40,496 nt of DNA, taken from positions 1-40,496 of the forward strand of contig CAXRDP010000030.1 of NCBI GenBank assembly GCA_964229545.1. The letters are read 5' to 3'. The DNA comes from UBA724 sp964229545 (GTDB lineage Bacteria; Bacteroidota; Bacteroidia; Flavobacteriales; Flavobacteriaceae). The translations under genes and the position numbers were made by a program. Position 1 is the first letter of the stretch. Every line of letters starts with the position of its first letter. This document shows, in pieces, positions 16,405 through 25,117 of the stretch. Under the pieces are notes generated by a model, which saw only the letters and a program-made list of their open reading frames with translations, was not told the origin of the DNA and did not search any database.

Positions 16405-17418
16405 TTAGGATCGGATTTTCTGTTCCCAAGCCCAAGCAGAGGCGATGGCTTGGTCGAGGGTTTGCTCGGCTTTCCAACCCAGTACCTTTTCGGCTTTTTG
16501 GGTATCCGCATAGGCAGCTATCACATCGCCGGTTCTCCGTGGACCTATGGTGTAATTCAATTTAACACCAGAAACTTTTTCAAAGCTTTTTATGACCTCC
16601 AGTACCGAGCTTCCTGCACCAGTACCGAGGTTAAAAACCTCATAGGCTGCTGTTTTGGATTCGCTTTCAAGTCTCTCCAAGGCAGCAATGTGCGCATTTG
16701 CCAGATCGACCACATGGATATAGTCTCTGACGCAAGTACCGTCGGGTGTGGGGTAGTCATCACCAAAAACAGTTAGCTGTTTGTGTAAGCCTGCTGCAGT
16801 CTGGGTGATAAAAGGGACTAAGTTTTGGGGTGTACCCAAAGGAAGCTCTCCTATTTCGTTGGAAGGATGCGCCCCAATTGGATTAAAATACCTCAACGAA
16901 ATGACCTGTAGGTTTGTAAGAGCTTGAGTGGCGTCAAATAATATTTCTTCTCCGATTTGTTTGGTATTCCCATAGGGAGATTGTGCCGGTTTGATGGGTT
17001 CGTCTTCCGTGATGGGTAGGGTCTGGGCTTCTCCGTAAACGGTACAAGAAGAGCTAAAGATAAAAGGGGTTTTACGCTCGGATTTTTTTATCTCAAGCAA
17101 CAGATTGAGAAGTGGAACGGTGTTGTTTTCGTAGTATTCTATGGGTTTTTGGACACTTTCGCCTACTGCCTTAAAAGCTGCGAAATGTATGATGCCATCG
17201 ATTTGATGATTTTCAAAAAGTTGGCCTACTTGAACTTTGTCTTTAAGATCTAGTTCTGCAAAAAGTGGTTTTTTTCCAGCGGCTTTTTCGATGCCTTCCA
17301 ACACATCCAATGAGCTGTTGGACAAATCGTCCACAATCAAGACTTTGTATCCCTTTTCGATTAGGGCAGTGGCAGTGTGTGCCCCTATAAAACCCAAACC
17401 TCCGGTTACCAAAATCAT
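16405..17418 (-). CDS. galE: UDP-glucose 4-epimerase
   Basis: 337 residues, extended SDR fold. The NAD-binding GGLGFIG motif is at 6-12, the serine block FSSSCTVYG at 121-129, and the catalytic YxxxK is Tyr149-Lys153 in SPYGNTK. VRDYIHVVDLANAH follows in the substrate domain. It interconverts UDP-glucose and UDP-galactose for surface polysaccharide or galactose metabolism. It lies 15 bases behind a tRNA gene on the same strand and may be transcribed from that gene's promoter. Confidence 0.94.
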   Translation of the reverse strand: MILVTGGLGFIGAHTATALIEKGYKVLIVDDLSNSSLDVLEGIEKAAGKKPLFAELDLKDKVQVGQLFENHQIDGIIHFAAFKAVGESVQKPIEYYENNTVPLLNLLLEIKKSERKTPFIFSSSCTVYGEAQTLPITEDEPIKPAQSPYGNTKQIGEEILFDATQALTNLQVISLRYFNPIGAHPSNEIGELPLGTPQNLVPFITQTAAGLHKQLTVFGDDYPTPDGTCVRDYIHVVDLANAHIAALERLESESKTAAYEVFNLGTGAGSSVLEVIKSFEKVSGVKLNYTIGPRRTGDVIAAYADTQKAEKVLGWKAEQTLDQAIASAWAWEQKIRS

Positions 17419-17433
17419 ATGCTGAAAAAATTG

Positions 17434-17507
17434 TAGCGAGGGGGAGACTTGAACTCCCGACCTCCGGGTTATGAATCCGACGCTCTAACCGGCTGAGCTA
17501 CCTCGCC
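17434..17507 (-). tRNA. tRNA-Met (CAU anticodon)
   Basis: The minus strand folds as a 74-nt cloverleaf: acceptor GGCGAGG pairing with CCTCGCT (closing G-U pair) and A73; D arm GCTC/GAGC; anticodon loop TTCATAA; T arm GGGAG-TTCAAGT-CTCCC. CCA is not encoded. The anticodon stem has a U-G pair and an A-C mismatch next to the loop. Elongator Met is the best call; an Ile tRNA with lysidine-modified CAU is the alternative, and the closing pair argues against initiator. Confidence 0.9.
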
Positions 17508-17519
17508 ATTTTGAGTCTG

Positions 17520-17550
17520 CAAATATAGAGCTAATTGAAGCAGTTGTCAA
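17520..17550 (-). promoter_or_regulatory. Promoter of the tRNA-Met gene (and probably galE)
   Basis: Minus strand: TTG (17548-17550), 20-nt spacer, TATATTTG (17520-17527). The predicted start is about 6 bases upstream of the mature tRNA, a very good fit. Confidence 0.65.
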
Positions 17551-17623
17551 AACTATATTTATGGGTTTTTTTTTCGTGCCATTAAAAAACATCTTATATT
17601 GTCAGCCTTAAGCAAACAACAAC

Positions 17624-18010
17624 GTGAAAACCCAATTTGAACTCGAATTTGTCGTCCAAGCATCTCCTCAGTTGCTATACCAGTATTTATTTACCCCGTC
17701 GGGCCTATCCGAATGGTTTGCAGACAATGTAAATTCTAGGTCGGATAAGTACCAGTTTTTTTGGGATGACAGTGAAGAAGAAGCTTTGTTACTCAAAAAG
17801 AAGACCAACGAGTTTGTCCGATTTCGTTGGCTCAACGATGAGGATGATCAGGATGATTACTTTTTTGAAATGCGCATCCAAGTTGATGAAATCACCAAAG
17901 ACGTTTCTTTGATCGTGACTGACTTTTGTGATGAGGATGAGGAAGAGGACGCCAAACTTCTTTGGGACAACCAGATTTCTGACCTCAAACAGGTTTTGGG
18001 CTCCCGATGA
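17624..18010 (+). CDS. START-like (SRPBCC/AHSA1) domain protein
   Basis: 128 residues starting at GTG (17624); no ATG lies at a suitable place, and MKTQFELEFVVQASPQLLYQ fits the family N-terminus. The fold is a helix-grip: SPQLLYQYLFTPSGLSEWF (about 14-32) and then alternating strands. The second half is unusually acidic (DDEDDQDD- and DEDEEED-like runs). It belongs to a Bacteroidota START-like family of unknown ligand. It overlaps the aminotransferase gene by 4 bases (ATGA), so the two are co-expressed. Confidence 0.8.
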   Translation: MKTQFELEFVVQASPQLLYQYLFTPSGLSEWFADNVNSRSDKYQFFWDDSEEEALLLKKKTNEFVRFRWLNDEDDQDDYFFEMRIQVDEITKDVSLIVTDFCDEDEEEDAKLLWDNQISDLKQVLGSR

Positions 18011-18843
18011 TTAACCTCAACGGAACACTACTTTCGGAAACTCCACCCGCCCTCACAGCCAACAATCGTGGGTTTCTTTACGGAGATGCCGTTTTTGAAA
18101 CGCTCAAACATACAAACACTCAGGCTCTCTATTGGGAAGACCACTATTTTCGCCTGATGGCTTCCATGCGCATTTTTGGTATGGAAATCCCTTTGGAATA
18201 CACCCCTGATTTTTTTGAGAAAGAATTTTTACGCACCATCAAAGGACAATCTACTGCTGCACCCGCATGGCGCATCCGCCTTACGGTATTTCGAAATGAT
18301 GGTGGAAGGTATACTCCTACAACCCATCAAGTAAGTTTTTTGATTCAATCTACGCCCTTGGAGCAAGCAACCTATCCGCAGCCTGCCAATGAATATGTAG
18401 TGGATTTGTACAAAGACCATTATGTACAGCCGAGTATGTTGTCCAACCTAAAGTCCAACAACAAAGCTTTGCAGGTATTGGGCAGTGTGTTTGCCCAACG
18501 CCAAGAACTAGATAACTGTATTTTGCTCAATGACCGCAAAGAGGTTACCGAAGCACTCAATGGCAATCTTTTTCTTCTTTTCGGTGACGCCCTACACACC
18601 CCACCACTAACTTCTGGATGTTTGGACGGGATTATGCGAAAACAGCTAATGAGACTTTCAGACAAGTTGTCTCTGAAAGTTGAGGAGCGCGCGATTACTC
18701 CTTTTGAATTGCAGCGTGCAGATGAGTTGTGGGTAACCAACACGGTTGTGGGCATCAGTCCCGTGGTGCGCTATCGCCGAAAAACCTATCAAAACCAAGT
18801 AGCCCTAAAAGCATTGGATTTGTTAAACACCCATATTGCCTAG
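18007..18843 (+). CDS. Class IV PLP-dependent aminotransferase or aminodeoxychorismate lyase
   Basis: 278 residues of fold-type IV. RGFLYGDAVFET (21-32) is the family N-terminal block, Lys149 in NLKSNNK is the expected PLP-binding lysine, and DRKEVTEALNGNLFLL with PPLTSGCLDGIMR forms the cofactor phosphate and substrate loop. Members include branched-chain and D-amino-acid aminotransferases and 4-amino-4-deoxychorismate lyase (PabC); sequence inspection does not separate these. The conserved neighbourhood with yqgE and the START-like gene does not settle the substrate. Confidence 0.88.
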   Translation: MINLNGTLLSETPPALTANNRGFLYGDAVFETLKHTNTQALYWEDHYFRLMASMRIFGMEIPLEYTPDFFEKEFLRTIKGQSTAAPAWRIRLTVFRNDGGRYTPTTHQVSFLIQSTPLEQATYPQPANEYVVDLYKDHYVQPSMLSNLKSNNKALQVLGSVFAQRQELDNCILLNDRKEVTEALNGNLFLLFGDALHTPPLTSGCLDGIMRKQLMRLSDKLSLKVEERAITPFELQRADELWVTNTVVGISPVVRYRRKTYQNQVALKALDLLNTHIA

Positions 18844-18845
18844 AT

Positions 18846-19403
18846 TTAATTCAAATGCGGATGGCTAGGGGCATTGGCCCATAGCTTGTAGTCCCCGCCC
18901 AAGGTGTTCATTTTTGATTTCCAATAAGAGGCATCTGCACTACAAGTGAGTTCTTTGTCGTTGGTTTGGTCAAAAACCACCCAAGTTTTGTTGGAGATTT
19001 CTTCTTCAAGTTGGTCTGTTCCCCAACCTGTGTAACCTAGAAAAAATTTGATATCGTTGGGTTTTAGCTCCCCACTATTGATTTTGGCTGTTACAGTCGA
19101 GAAATTTCCGCCCCAATAAAACCCACCACTTACTTTTTTGGCATTGGGAATTAGGTCGGGTCTTTTATGGATGAAATACAGGCGGTCTTGTTCGACAGGC
19201 CCACCTTGAAAGACAGGAAAAGCCACGCTGATTTCCGGAACAAAAGTGTTGAGGTCGTACAAAATGGGTTTGTTGAGAATAAACCCTATGGTTCCACCCT
19301 TGTCATATTCCACCAAAAGAATGACGGCGCGCGTAAATGACACATCTCCAATAATGGACGGGTCAGCAGCCAAGAGTTTGCCGGGACAAAGGAGGTTTTC
19401 CAT
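18846..19403 (-). CDS. YqgE/AlgH family protein (UPF0301)
   Basis: The ATG at 19403 gives 185 residues beginning MENLLCPGKLLAADPSI, the conserved family start; the frame continues 76 codons further into the fmt-proximal region without similarity. Other family blocks are GDVSFTRAVILLVEYDKGGT (about 19-38, the family hallmark) and FLGYTGWGTDQLEEEI in the second half. The biochemical role is not established. It follows fmt after 34 bases on the same strand, and its stop lies 2 bases from the convergent aminotransferase stop. Confidence 0.93.
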   Translation of the reverse strand: MENLLCPGKLLAADPSIIGDVSFTRAVILLVEYDKGGTIGFILNKPILYDLNTFVPEISVAFPVFQGGPVEQDRLYFIHKRPDLIPNAKKVSGGFYWGGNFSTVTAKINSGELKPNDIKFFLGYTGWGTDQLEEEISNKTWVVFDQTNDKELTCSADASYWKSKMNTLGGDYKLWANAPSHPHLN

Positions 19404-19437
19404 CCCAACAATATACAGTTTTTTTGACACTTCTGAC

Positions 19438-20385
19438 CTATGAAAAGTGGGCGTTCTCAGAAAACACAAAGCCGTTGAGCAATTCTTTGGCAGTAAGCGA
19501 TTTTTTGTTGGGCAATTGTATGTTGAGAACATTGAGTATGCCACCCTCAACATAGACAAAGATTTGTTTGTTCTCAATGGAAATTTTACCGCAGGCTTCT
19601 TGATGTGCTTTAGGTTCAAAAACCGCATCATGGATCTTACAAGTCAGATGCTGCCCGTTTGTTGACAAGTGGGCCCAAGCCGAAGGGTTCGGGCACAGTC
19701 CTCTTACCCGTCGTTCAATCTCTTCGCCATTTTGGGACCAGTCAATACGTGTGTTTTCTCTGGAGAGTTTAGGCGCAGGTTTTAAATCATCTGAAAAAAC
19801 CTGAGGAACGGGTGTGGCTTGGCCGGACGCAATGAGTTCAACAGTTTCAACCACCAATTCACTGCCAAGAGATTGCAATCTATCACTGAGCGAGCCTGTG
19901 GTTTCGTGGGCTTGTATCTCCGTCTTTTTTTGCGCAATTACTGCCCCAGTATCTATTTGTTGGTCAATAAAAAAGGTAGTCACGCCGGTTTCCTTTTCCC
20001 CATTGATAACCGCCCAGTGAATGGGTGCCGCCCCTCTGTATTGGGGTAGGAGAGACGCATGAAGGTTAAAGGTGCCATATGGTGGTAAGGCCCACACCAA
20101 CTTGGGCAGCATACGGAAAGCAACCACGACTATCAAATCGGGTTTAAATGCTTTTAGCTGCGCAACAAAATCGGGGTCTTTAAGGTTGGTGGGTTGGAGT
20201 ACGGGCAATCTGTGGGTTTCACTAAAAGTTTTTACAGGGGATGCTTGTAATTTTTTTCCCCGACCTGCTTTTCTGTCAGGAGCTGTGACCACCACCACCA
20301 CCTCATGCTTTGATTTTGTCAAGGCCTCCAAAGGGCCTATGGCAAAGTGGGGTGTACCCATATATGCGATGCGTAGTGATTTCAC
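19438..20385 (-). CDS. fmt: Methionyl-tRNA formyltransferase
   Basis: 315 residues. The formyl-transfer core shows NLHASLLPQYRGAAPI (107-122) with Asn107 and His109, and Asp145 in IDQQIDTG, the catalytic triad equivalent to Asn106/His108/Asp144 of E. coli. The C-terminal OB-like domain (about 210-315) binds tRNA. It formylates Met-tRNAi using 10-formyl-THF. It overlaps the recQ stop by 4 bases, placing it in the NTPase-recQ-fmt-yqgE run. Confidence 0.97.
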   Translation of the reverse strand: MKSLRIAYMGTPHFAIGPLEALTKSKHEVVVVVTAPDRKAGRGKKLQASPVKTFSETHRLPVLQPTNLKDPDFVAQLKAFKPDLIVVVAFRMLPKLVWALPPYGTFNLHASLLPQYRGAAPIHWAVINGEKETGVTTFFIDQQIDTGAVIAQKKTEIQAHETTGSLSDRLQSLGSELVVETVELIASGQATPVPQVFSDDLKPAPKLSRENTRIDWSQNGEEIERRVRGLCPNPSAWAHLSTNGQHLTCKIHDAVFEPKAHQEACGKISIENKQIFVYVEGGILNVLNIQLPNKKSLTAKELLNGFVFSENAHFS

Positions 20386-22250
20386 TTCTTTAAACTGTAT
20401 TTGTTGTTTTGGTGTATGATTTTTTCTTCATCCAATAGCCTCATCAGAGCCGCATTGAGTTTGTTTATGTCCGTGTTGCACTGTTGGGCAAGTGCTATTG
20501 CCGTGGCGGGTTCGTGTTGTAAAAATCCCAAAATATCTTGACTTATTCTATTTTGCCTGACGGGTTTTTCACAAAAACTGCATTGCCCACAATCGTCACG
20601 AGTCTTTTCTCCAAAATAATTTAGGATAAAATTCCTTTTACAGGACTGACATGCTATATAGGTTTCAACACTTTTAAGCTGTTCTTTTGTTGTTTTTACC
20701 TTTTGCCGAAGTAGTTTTTTAACACGACTTAAACTATAGTCGTCTTGTCTGGGCTCCAAAAACCAAATCCCCATATCGGAACGGATGCTTTTGAGTGCAA
20801 TCACACCCTGATGCTCCATTTGTAAAAGATGTTGTTCGATGGTTTCGGCTTGGATTCCTGTTCTTTTTTGTAGCCAAGACATATGGATATGTTGTTGCTG
20901 GTGTCCTATGCCGCCGTATTGGCGAACCAACAATTCCAAAATAAGGCTGCTTGGGTGGTCCTTTTGACTGTAGGTTGCCAGTGCATTCCCGTCGATCAAA
21001 ACTTTGACAAAATATTTTTTTGTGTGATTTTTTTGCAACTGAATGAGTCCATACTGGTCCATCAGTCGAAGGCTTTTGTAGGTTTTTGTAGGAGATAACG
21101 AATAGGTTTTGGCAAACTGTTCAAAAGAAAAATCGAGTTGTTCCTCAGGCTTCTCTCCATAGGCCACTTGCAAATAGCTACACATTTTTAAGTACACCGA
21201 TTTGAGTTCCTCATAGCTTGGAATCGGTGCTAAAAACTGGTTGTGTAGGTTTTCAAGATCTCTTTTCCCTACCAAGACCACTGCTTCAGCGTTTTTATTG
21301 TCACGTCCGGCCCTTCCGGCCTCTTGATAGTAACTTTCCATACTTTCCGGCAGGGCAGCATGGACCACAAGCCGCACATTGGACTGGTCTATTCCCATCC
21401 CAAAGGCAGTGGTGGCGACCATCACCGGCGTTTGTCCCGTTGCCCATTGTGCCAATATTTTCTCTTTGTTATCACTCCCTCCGTGGAAATGCTTGGCTTG
21501 TATGCCTTGCATTCGCAACTGTTCGGCCAAGGTCTCGCAATGCTTTCTGGTACGCAAATACACAATACTATTTCCTTCGGATTTCTGTAACAGTTCAGAC
21601 AATACGCCAAGTTTGTTGTCAGTATTCACAACTTTGTAATGCAAGTTGGGGCGGTCAAAACTGGTTTGTATAGTATTGGGTTCACGTAGTTGTAAAGAAC
21701 CCATGATGTCATCTTGGACTTTGGCTGTGGCAGTGGCCGTAAGTGCCATGACTGTAGGGTGATGAATCAAAGGAAAAATTTCATGTATTTTTCGATAGGC
21801 GGGTCTAAAGTCATGCCCCCATTGAGAGATACAATGCGCCTCGTCAACGACAAGCAATCCAATGGGCAGGCTTTGAAGGCGTTCTCTGAGCAATGGATGT
21901 AGTAGTCGCTCAGGAGAAACAAATAAAAAATCTAGTTTGCTATACTGGCAACGATCCAATACCTCTACTAGCTCGTGTTCTTTTAAACTTCCACTGATGC
22001 TGATTGCATTGATCCCCTTGTCTTTGAGCGATTGCACCTGATCCATCATCAAGGCTACCAACGGACTGATGACCAAAGTCATTTTTTCTTGATGTAGTCC
22101 GACCAACTGATAACAGAGCGACTTGCCGCCCCCTGTAGGCAAAATAACCAAAGTGTCACGACCTGCTATGCCCGATTGTATGGCAGCTTCTTGCCCTGGA
22201 CGAAACACATCCCAGCCCCAAAATTTTTTAAGGATGGCTTTGGGCTCCAT
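20382..22250 (-). CDS. recQ: ATP-dependent DNA helicase RecQ
   Basis: 622 residues. Walker A PTGGGKS (38-44) and the RecQ-specific DEAHCISQWGHDFRP (136-150) are intact; helicase motif VI appears as QEAGRAGRD. A zinc-binding Cys cluster (CQSC ... CGQCSFC, about 515-545) and a winged-helix region follow, but a typical HRDC domain is not obvious at the C-terminus. The enzyme unwinds 3'-5' in recombination repair. It is joined to the upstream NTPase gene by TAATG and to fmt by a 4-base overlap. Confidence 0.95.
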   Translation of the reverse strand: MEPKAILKKFWGWDVFRPGQEAAIQSGIAGRDTLVILPTGGGKSLCYQLVGLHQEKMTLVISPLVALMMDQVQSLKDKGINAISISGSLKEHELVEVLDRCQYSKLDFLFVSPERLLHPLLRERLQSLPIGLLVVDEAHCISQWGHDFRPAYRKIHEIFPLIHHPTVMALTATATAKVQDDIMGSLQLREPNTIQTSFDRPNLHYKVVNTDNKLGVLSELLQKSEGNSIVYLRTRKHCETLAEQLRMQGIQAKHFHGGSDNKEKILAQWATGQTPVMVATTAFGMGIDQSNVRLVVHAALPESMESYYQEAGRAGRDNKNAEAVVLVGKRDLENLHNQFLAPIPSYEELKSVYLKMCSYLQVAYGEKPEEQLDFSFEQFAKTYSLSPTKTYKSLRLMDQYGLIQLQKNHTKKYFVKVLIDGNALATYSQKDHPSSLILELLVRQYGGIGHQQQHIHMSWLQKRTGIQAETIEQHLLQMEHQGVIALKSIRSDMGIWFLEPRQDDYSLSRVKKLLRQKVKTTKEQLKSVETYIACQSCKRNFILNYFGEKTRDDCGQCSFCEKPVRQNRISQDILGFLQHEPATAIALAQQCNTDINKLNAALMRLLDEEKIIHQNNKYSLKK

Positions 22251-22780
22251 TAAAAATGTGATTTGATAAATTCAATGCGCTGATCAACCGTGGTTTTGGG
22301 AACTTCAATAATGGGCATTGCAAACCTGTTATATACAGCTGTCAAATGCTTGTGAATTTCTACGGCTTGCTCAAAAGTTTCATAACGTTCCGCATCTTGG
22401 GTGTATATGTCTTCCCACGGTGGAAGTAAAAATACTTTGTCGTAGGTGTATATCCGGGCTTGGGTCACATAGTCCTGGGGATAGTCGGCTCCAATACCTT
22501 CAAGATAAGCAATCACATCATGTATGCCTCTGTCATAGAGGTGGTAAGCTGCTTGTTGGGGATGGTTGTATTGAGCAAGCCTACCTTTGAACAATTGGCT
22601 GCTAAACGCCACAGGGTCTGTCAGAAAAGGTTGCTCTTTCCCATGATTCTGCGCTTCTGCCGTTATCGAACGTGATATTTCCTCAAAACAGCATACCGCA
22701 TCAGCATTAAAAGCATTGATCAAAGCGGTTTTTCCACTACCTGGCGCTCCGGAAATCACATATCGTTTGAGTTTTGGCAT
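22250..22780 (-). CDS. AAA_28/NadR-like P-loop NTPase
   Basis: The ATG at 22780 gives 176 residues starting MPKLKRYVISGAPGSGKTAL, with the Walker A motif GAPGSGKT early, as the family requires; an ATG two codons upstream is equally possible. Further blocks are ISRSITAEAQ (about 35-44), YDRGIHDVIAYLE (about 82-94) and DKVFLLPPWE (about 114-123), typical of the AAA_28 group related to the NadR kinase domain. A small-molecule kinase or nucleotide-binding role is likely but the substrate is unknown. It leads the recQ-fmt-yqgE run. Confidence 0.8.
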   Translation of the reverse strand: MPKLKRYVISGAPGSGKTALINAFNADAVCCFEEISRSITAEAQNHGKEQPFLTDPVAFSSQLFKGRLAQYNHPQQAAYHLYDRGIHDVIAYLEGIGADYPQDYVTQARIYTYDKVFLLPPWEDIYTQDAERYETFEQAVEIHKHLTAVYNRFAMPIIEVPKTTVDQRIEFIKSHF

Positions 22781-22819
22781 TTGCATGGGCCAATTTAAGG
22801 ATTTTGAAAGCAAAATAGA

Positions 22820-22827
22820 TATCTTTG
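22820..22827 (+). promoter_or_regulatory. -7 element of the DUF493 gene
   Basis: TATCTTTG ends 6 nt before the ATG at 22834. With a start site 5-7 nt after the -7 box the mRNA would be leaderless or nearly so. No -33 TTG at normal spacing was found. Confidence 0.45.
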
Positions 22828-22833
22828 TATTCG

Positions 22834-23124
22834 ATGAAAAGCCAAGCACAAGAAGCCTCGTTTTATCAGCGTTTGCACACCCAGTTGTCCGAATCTACCG
22901 ATTGGCCCACCACTTATTTGTTTAAATTCATCATCCCAACTGATGAAAATCGAAAAAAGGCATTGTTGGCTATTTTTTCAGGAATGGAGACTGATATCAC
23001 TATCAAAAATTCGTCGGGTAATAAGTACCAAAGCCTATCGGTAACTTCCGTTTTTGATACGCCCGAGGCCATTATCGACATTCATAAAAAGGCGGCTAAA
23101 ATTGAAGGCATCATCCAATTATAA
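22834..23124 (+). CDS. DUF493 (YbeD-like) family protein
   Basis: 96 residues from the ATG at 22834. The sequence WPTTYLFKFIIPTDENRK (about 20-37) and the ending KYQSLSVTSVFDTPEAIIDI match DUF493, a small alpha-beta fold with ACT-like topology and unknown function. It precedes the DUF4290 and murA genes on the same strand. Confidence 0.85.
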   Translation: MKSQAQEASFYQRLHTQLSESTDWPTTYLFKFIIPTDENRKKALLAIFSGMETDITIKNSSGNKYQSLSVTSVFDTPEAIIDIHKKAAKIEGIIQL

Positions 23125-23159
23125 CATTAATTCGTATTTTTAACCGATAAAACATTTCC

Positions 23160-23804
23160 TTGAACGATAATCTCCAATACAACACCGAGCGTTCGCGCCT
23201 TCGCATTCCTGAATATGGGCGTCATGTCCAAAAAATGGTGGACCAAGCTTTGCAACTTTCCAACCGTGAAGAACGCAACAAAATGGCACGTGCCATCATA
23301 GGCGTGATGGGCAACCTTAACCCGCACCTTCGTGATGTTCCCGATTTTCAACACAAACTATGGGATCAGCTTTTTATCATGTCTGATTTTGAGCTGGATG
23401 TGGATTCTCCCTATCCCATCCCATTAAAAGAAGTGCTCTCTGCACGTCCCGAGCCTTTGTCCTACCCACAAAATTTCCCCAAATACCGTTTCTATGGCAA
23501 CAATATAAAAACCATGATAGAAGCGGCCTTAAAGTTTGAGGAAGGTGAAGAAAAAGAGGCTTTGTTTTTTGTGATTGCAAACCACATGAAAAAATCATTT
23601 CTCAACTGGAACAAGGACACGGTTGAAGACAAGGTGATTTTCGATCACCTGTTTGAACTCTCTGATGGACAAATTGACCTTCGAAATGCCCATGAAACGC
23701 TGACTGAATCTGACGAACTCATTCGTTTGAGCAACAAAAGATTTGGCCGACAAAAACCTCAAACACATAAAAACAAAAAATTCCGCTCTAAACGCCGTAA
23801 TTAA
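23160..23804 (+). CDS. DUF4290 family protein
   Basis: 214 residues starting at TTG (23160); no in-frame ATG lies upstream, and the conserved family segment YNTERSRLRIPEYGRHVQKM begins at residue 7, so TTG is the best start. Two similar helical halves can be seen (PEYGRHVQKMVDQAL near the start and PKYRFYGNNIKTMIEAAL near residue 108), which may reflect an internal duplication. The C-terminus is basic (KNKKFRSKRRN), suggesting RNA or ribosome contact. Function is unknown. It is 2 bases from murA. Confidence 0.85.
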   Translation: MNDNLQYNTERSRLRIPEYGRHVQKMVDQALQLSNREERNKMARAIIGVMGNLNPHLRDVPDFQHKLWDQLFIMSDFELDVDSPYPIPLKEVLSARPEPLSYPQNFPKYRFYGNNIKTMIEAALKFEEGEEKEALFFVIANHMKKSFLNWNKDTVEDKVIFDHLFELSDGQIDLRNAHETLTESDELIRLSNKRFGRQKPQTHKNKKFRSKRRN

Positions 23805-23806
23805 TT

Positions 23807-25117
23807 ATGGGAACATTTGTAGTTGATGGAGGGCATACTTTATCCGGTTCTATACAACCTCAAGGTGCCAAAAATGAGGCTTTACAGATATTGTGTGCTG
23901 TGCTTCTCACTTCTGACCCCGTTGAAATTTCTAATGTGCCTGACATTGTTGATATCAACAAACTGATTGATATTCTTTCCCAGTTAGGTGTAAAAATTGA
24001 GAAACGTTCTGCCAACAGTTACGTTTTTCAGGCAGATGCTGTCGATTTGGATTACCTCACTTCCGATGCGTTTAAAACAGCCGGTCGTGGTATTCGAGGC
24101 TCTATCATGCTAGTGGGGCCACTTTTGGCGCGTTTTGGGAAAGGTTTTATACCCAAACCGGGAGGGGACAAAATTGGACGCAGACGGGTCGATACCCATT
24201 TTGAAGGAATGGTAAAACTGGGCGCACAGTTTCAATACGATCGTGAGGCTCATTTTTACGGAGTCACTTCTGACAAACGCCTTCAAGGTGCTTATATTTT
24301 AATGGATGAGGCTTCAGTGACTGGCACCGCAAACATCGTTATGGCAGCTGCTCTGGCCGAAGGGACAACCACCCTATACAATGCCGCTTGTGAACCCTAT
24401 TTACAACAGTTGTGTAATATGCTCAACCGCATGGGCGCTCGCATTTCGGGGATTGGCTCCAATATGCTCACGATTGAAGGGGTAGAAAGTCTTTCGGGTA
24501 CCCAACACCGGATCCTCCCCGACATGATAGAAATTGGCAGTTGGATGGGCTTGGCTGCATTGACCAAAAGTGAACTCACCATCACAGGGGTGGCTTGGGA
24601 ATATTTGGGTCAGATTCCGGCAGTATTTCGAAAACTGGGCATTCAAGTCGAACGACGTGGTGATGATATGTATATCCCTGCCCACAAAAACGGATACGAA
24701 GTACAGGACTACATTGATGGTTCTATACTCACGGTTGCCGATGCACCATGGCCCGGGTTTACCCCCGATTTGTTAAGTATTGTTTTGGTGGTTGCCACCC
24801 AAGCCAGAGGCAGTGTGCTGATTCATCAAAAAATGTTTGAAAGCCGCCTGTTTTTTGTAGACAAACTCATTGATATGGGCGCAAAAATCATCCTTTGTGA
24901 TCCCCACAGAGCCACGGTGATAGGTCATGATTTTAAGTCCTCCCTAAAAGCCACTACCATGACTTCGCCTGATATCAGGGCTGGTATTTCACTGCTTATC
25001 GCTGCGCTCTCTGCCAAAGGAACCAGCACCATTCACAATATTGAACAAATCGACCGTGGCTACGAGCAGATAGACAGCCGATTGCGTGCTTTGGGTGCGA
25101 AAATCACCCGTCAATAG
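23807..25117 (+). CDS. murA: UDP-N-acetylglucosamine 1-carboxyvinyltransferase
   Basis: 436 residues, EPSP-synthase-like fold. The N-terminal GAKNEALQILCAVLLT (20-35) contains the UDP-GlcNAc-binding Lys-Asn pair. The flexible active-site loop reads KPGGDKIGRRRVD (117-129), with Asp121 where E. coli MurA has Cys115. The enzyme adds enolpyruvate to UDP-GlcNAc, the first committed step of peptidoglycan synthesis. Asp at this position keeps activity but blocks covalent attack by fosfomycin in other bacteria. Its 3' end overlaps the convergent DUF1801 gene by 14 bases. Confidence 0.97.
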   Translation: MGTFVVDGGHTLSGSIQPQGAKNEALQILCAVLLTSDPVEISNVPDIVDINKLIDILSQLGVKIEKRSANSYVFQADAVDLDYLTSDAFKTAGRGIRGSIMLVGPLLARFGKGFIPKPGGDKIGRRRVDTHFEGMVKLGAQFQYDREAHFYGVTSDKRLQGAYILMDEASVTGTANIVMAAALAEGTTTLYNAACEPYLQQLCNMLNRMGARISGIGSNMLTIEGVESLSGTQHRILPDMIEIGSWMGLAALTKSELTITGVAWEYLGQIPAVFRKLGIQVERRGDDMYIPAHKNGYEVQDYIDGSILTVADAPWPGFTPDLLSIVLVVATQARGSVLIHQKMFESRLFFVDKLIDMGAKIILCDPHRATVIGHDFKSSLKATTMTSPDIRAGISLLIAALSAKGTSTIHNIEQIDRGYEQIDSRLRALGAKITRQ

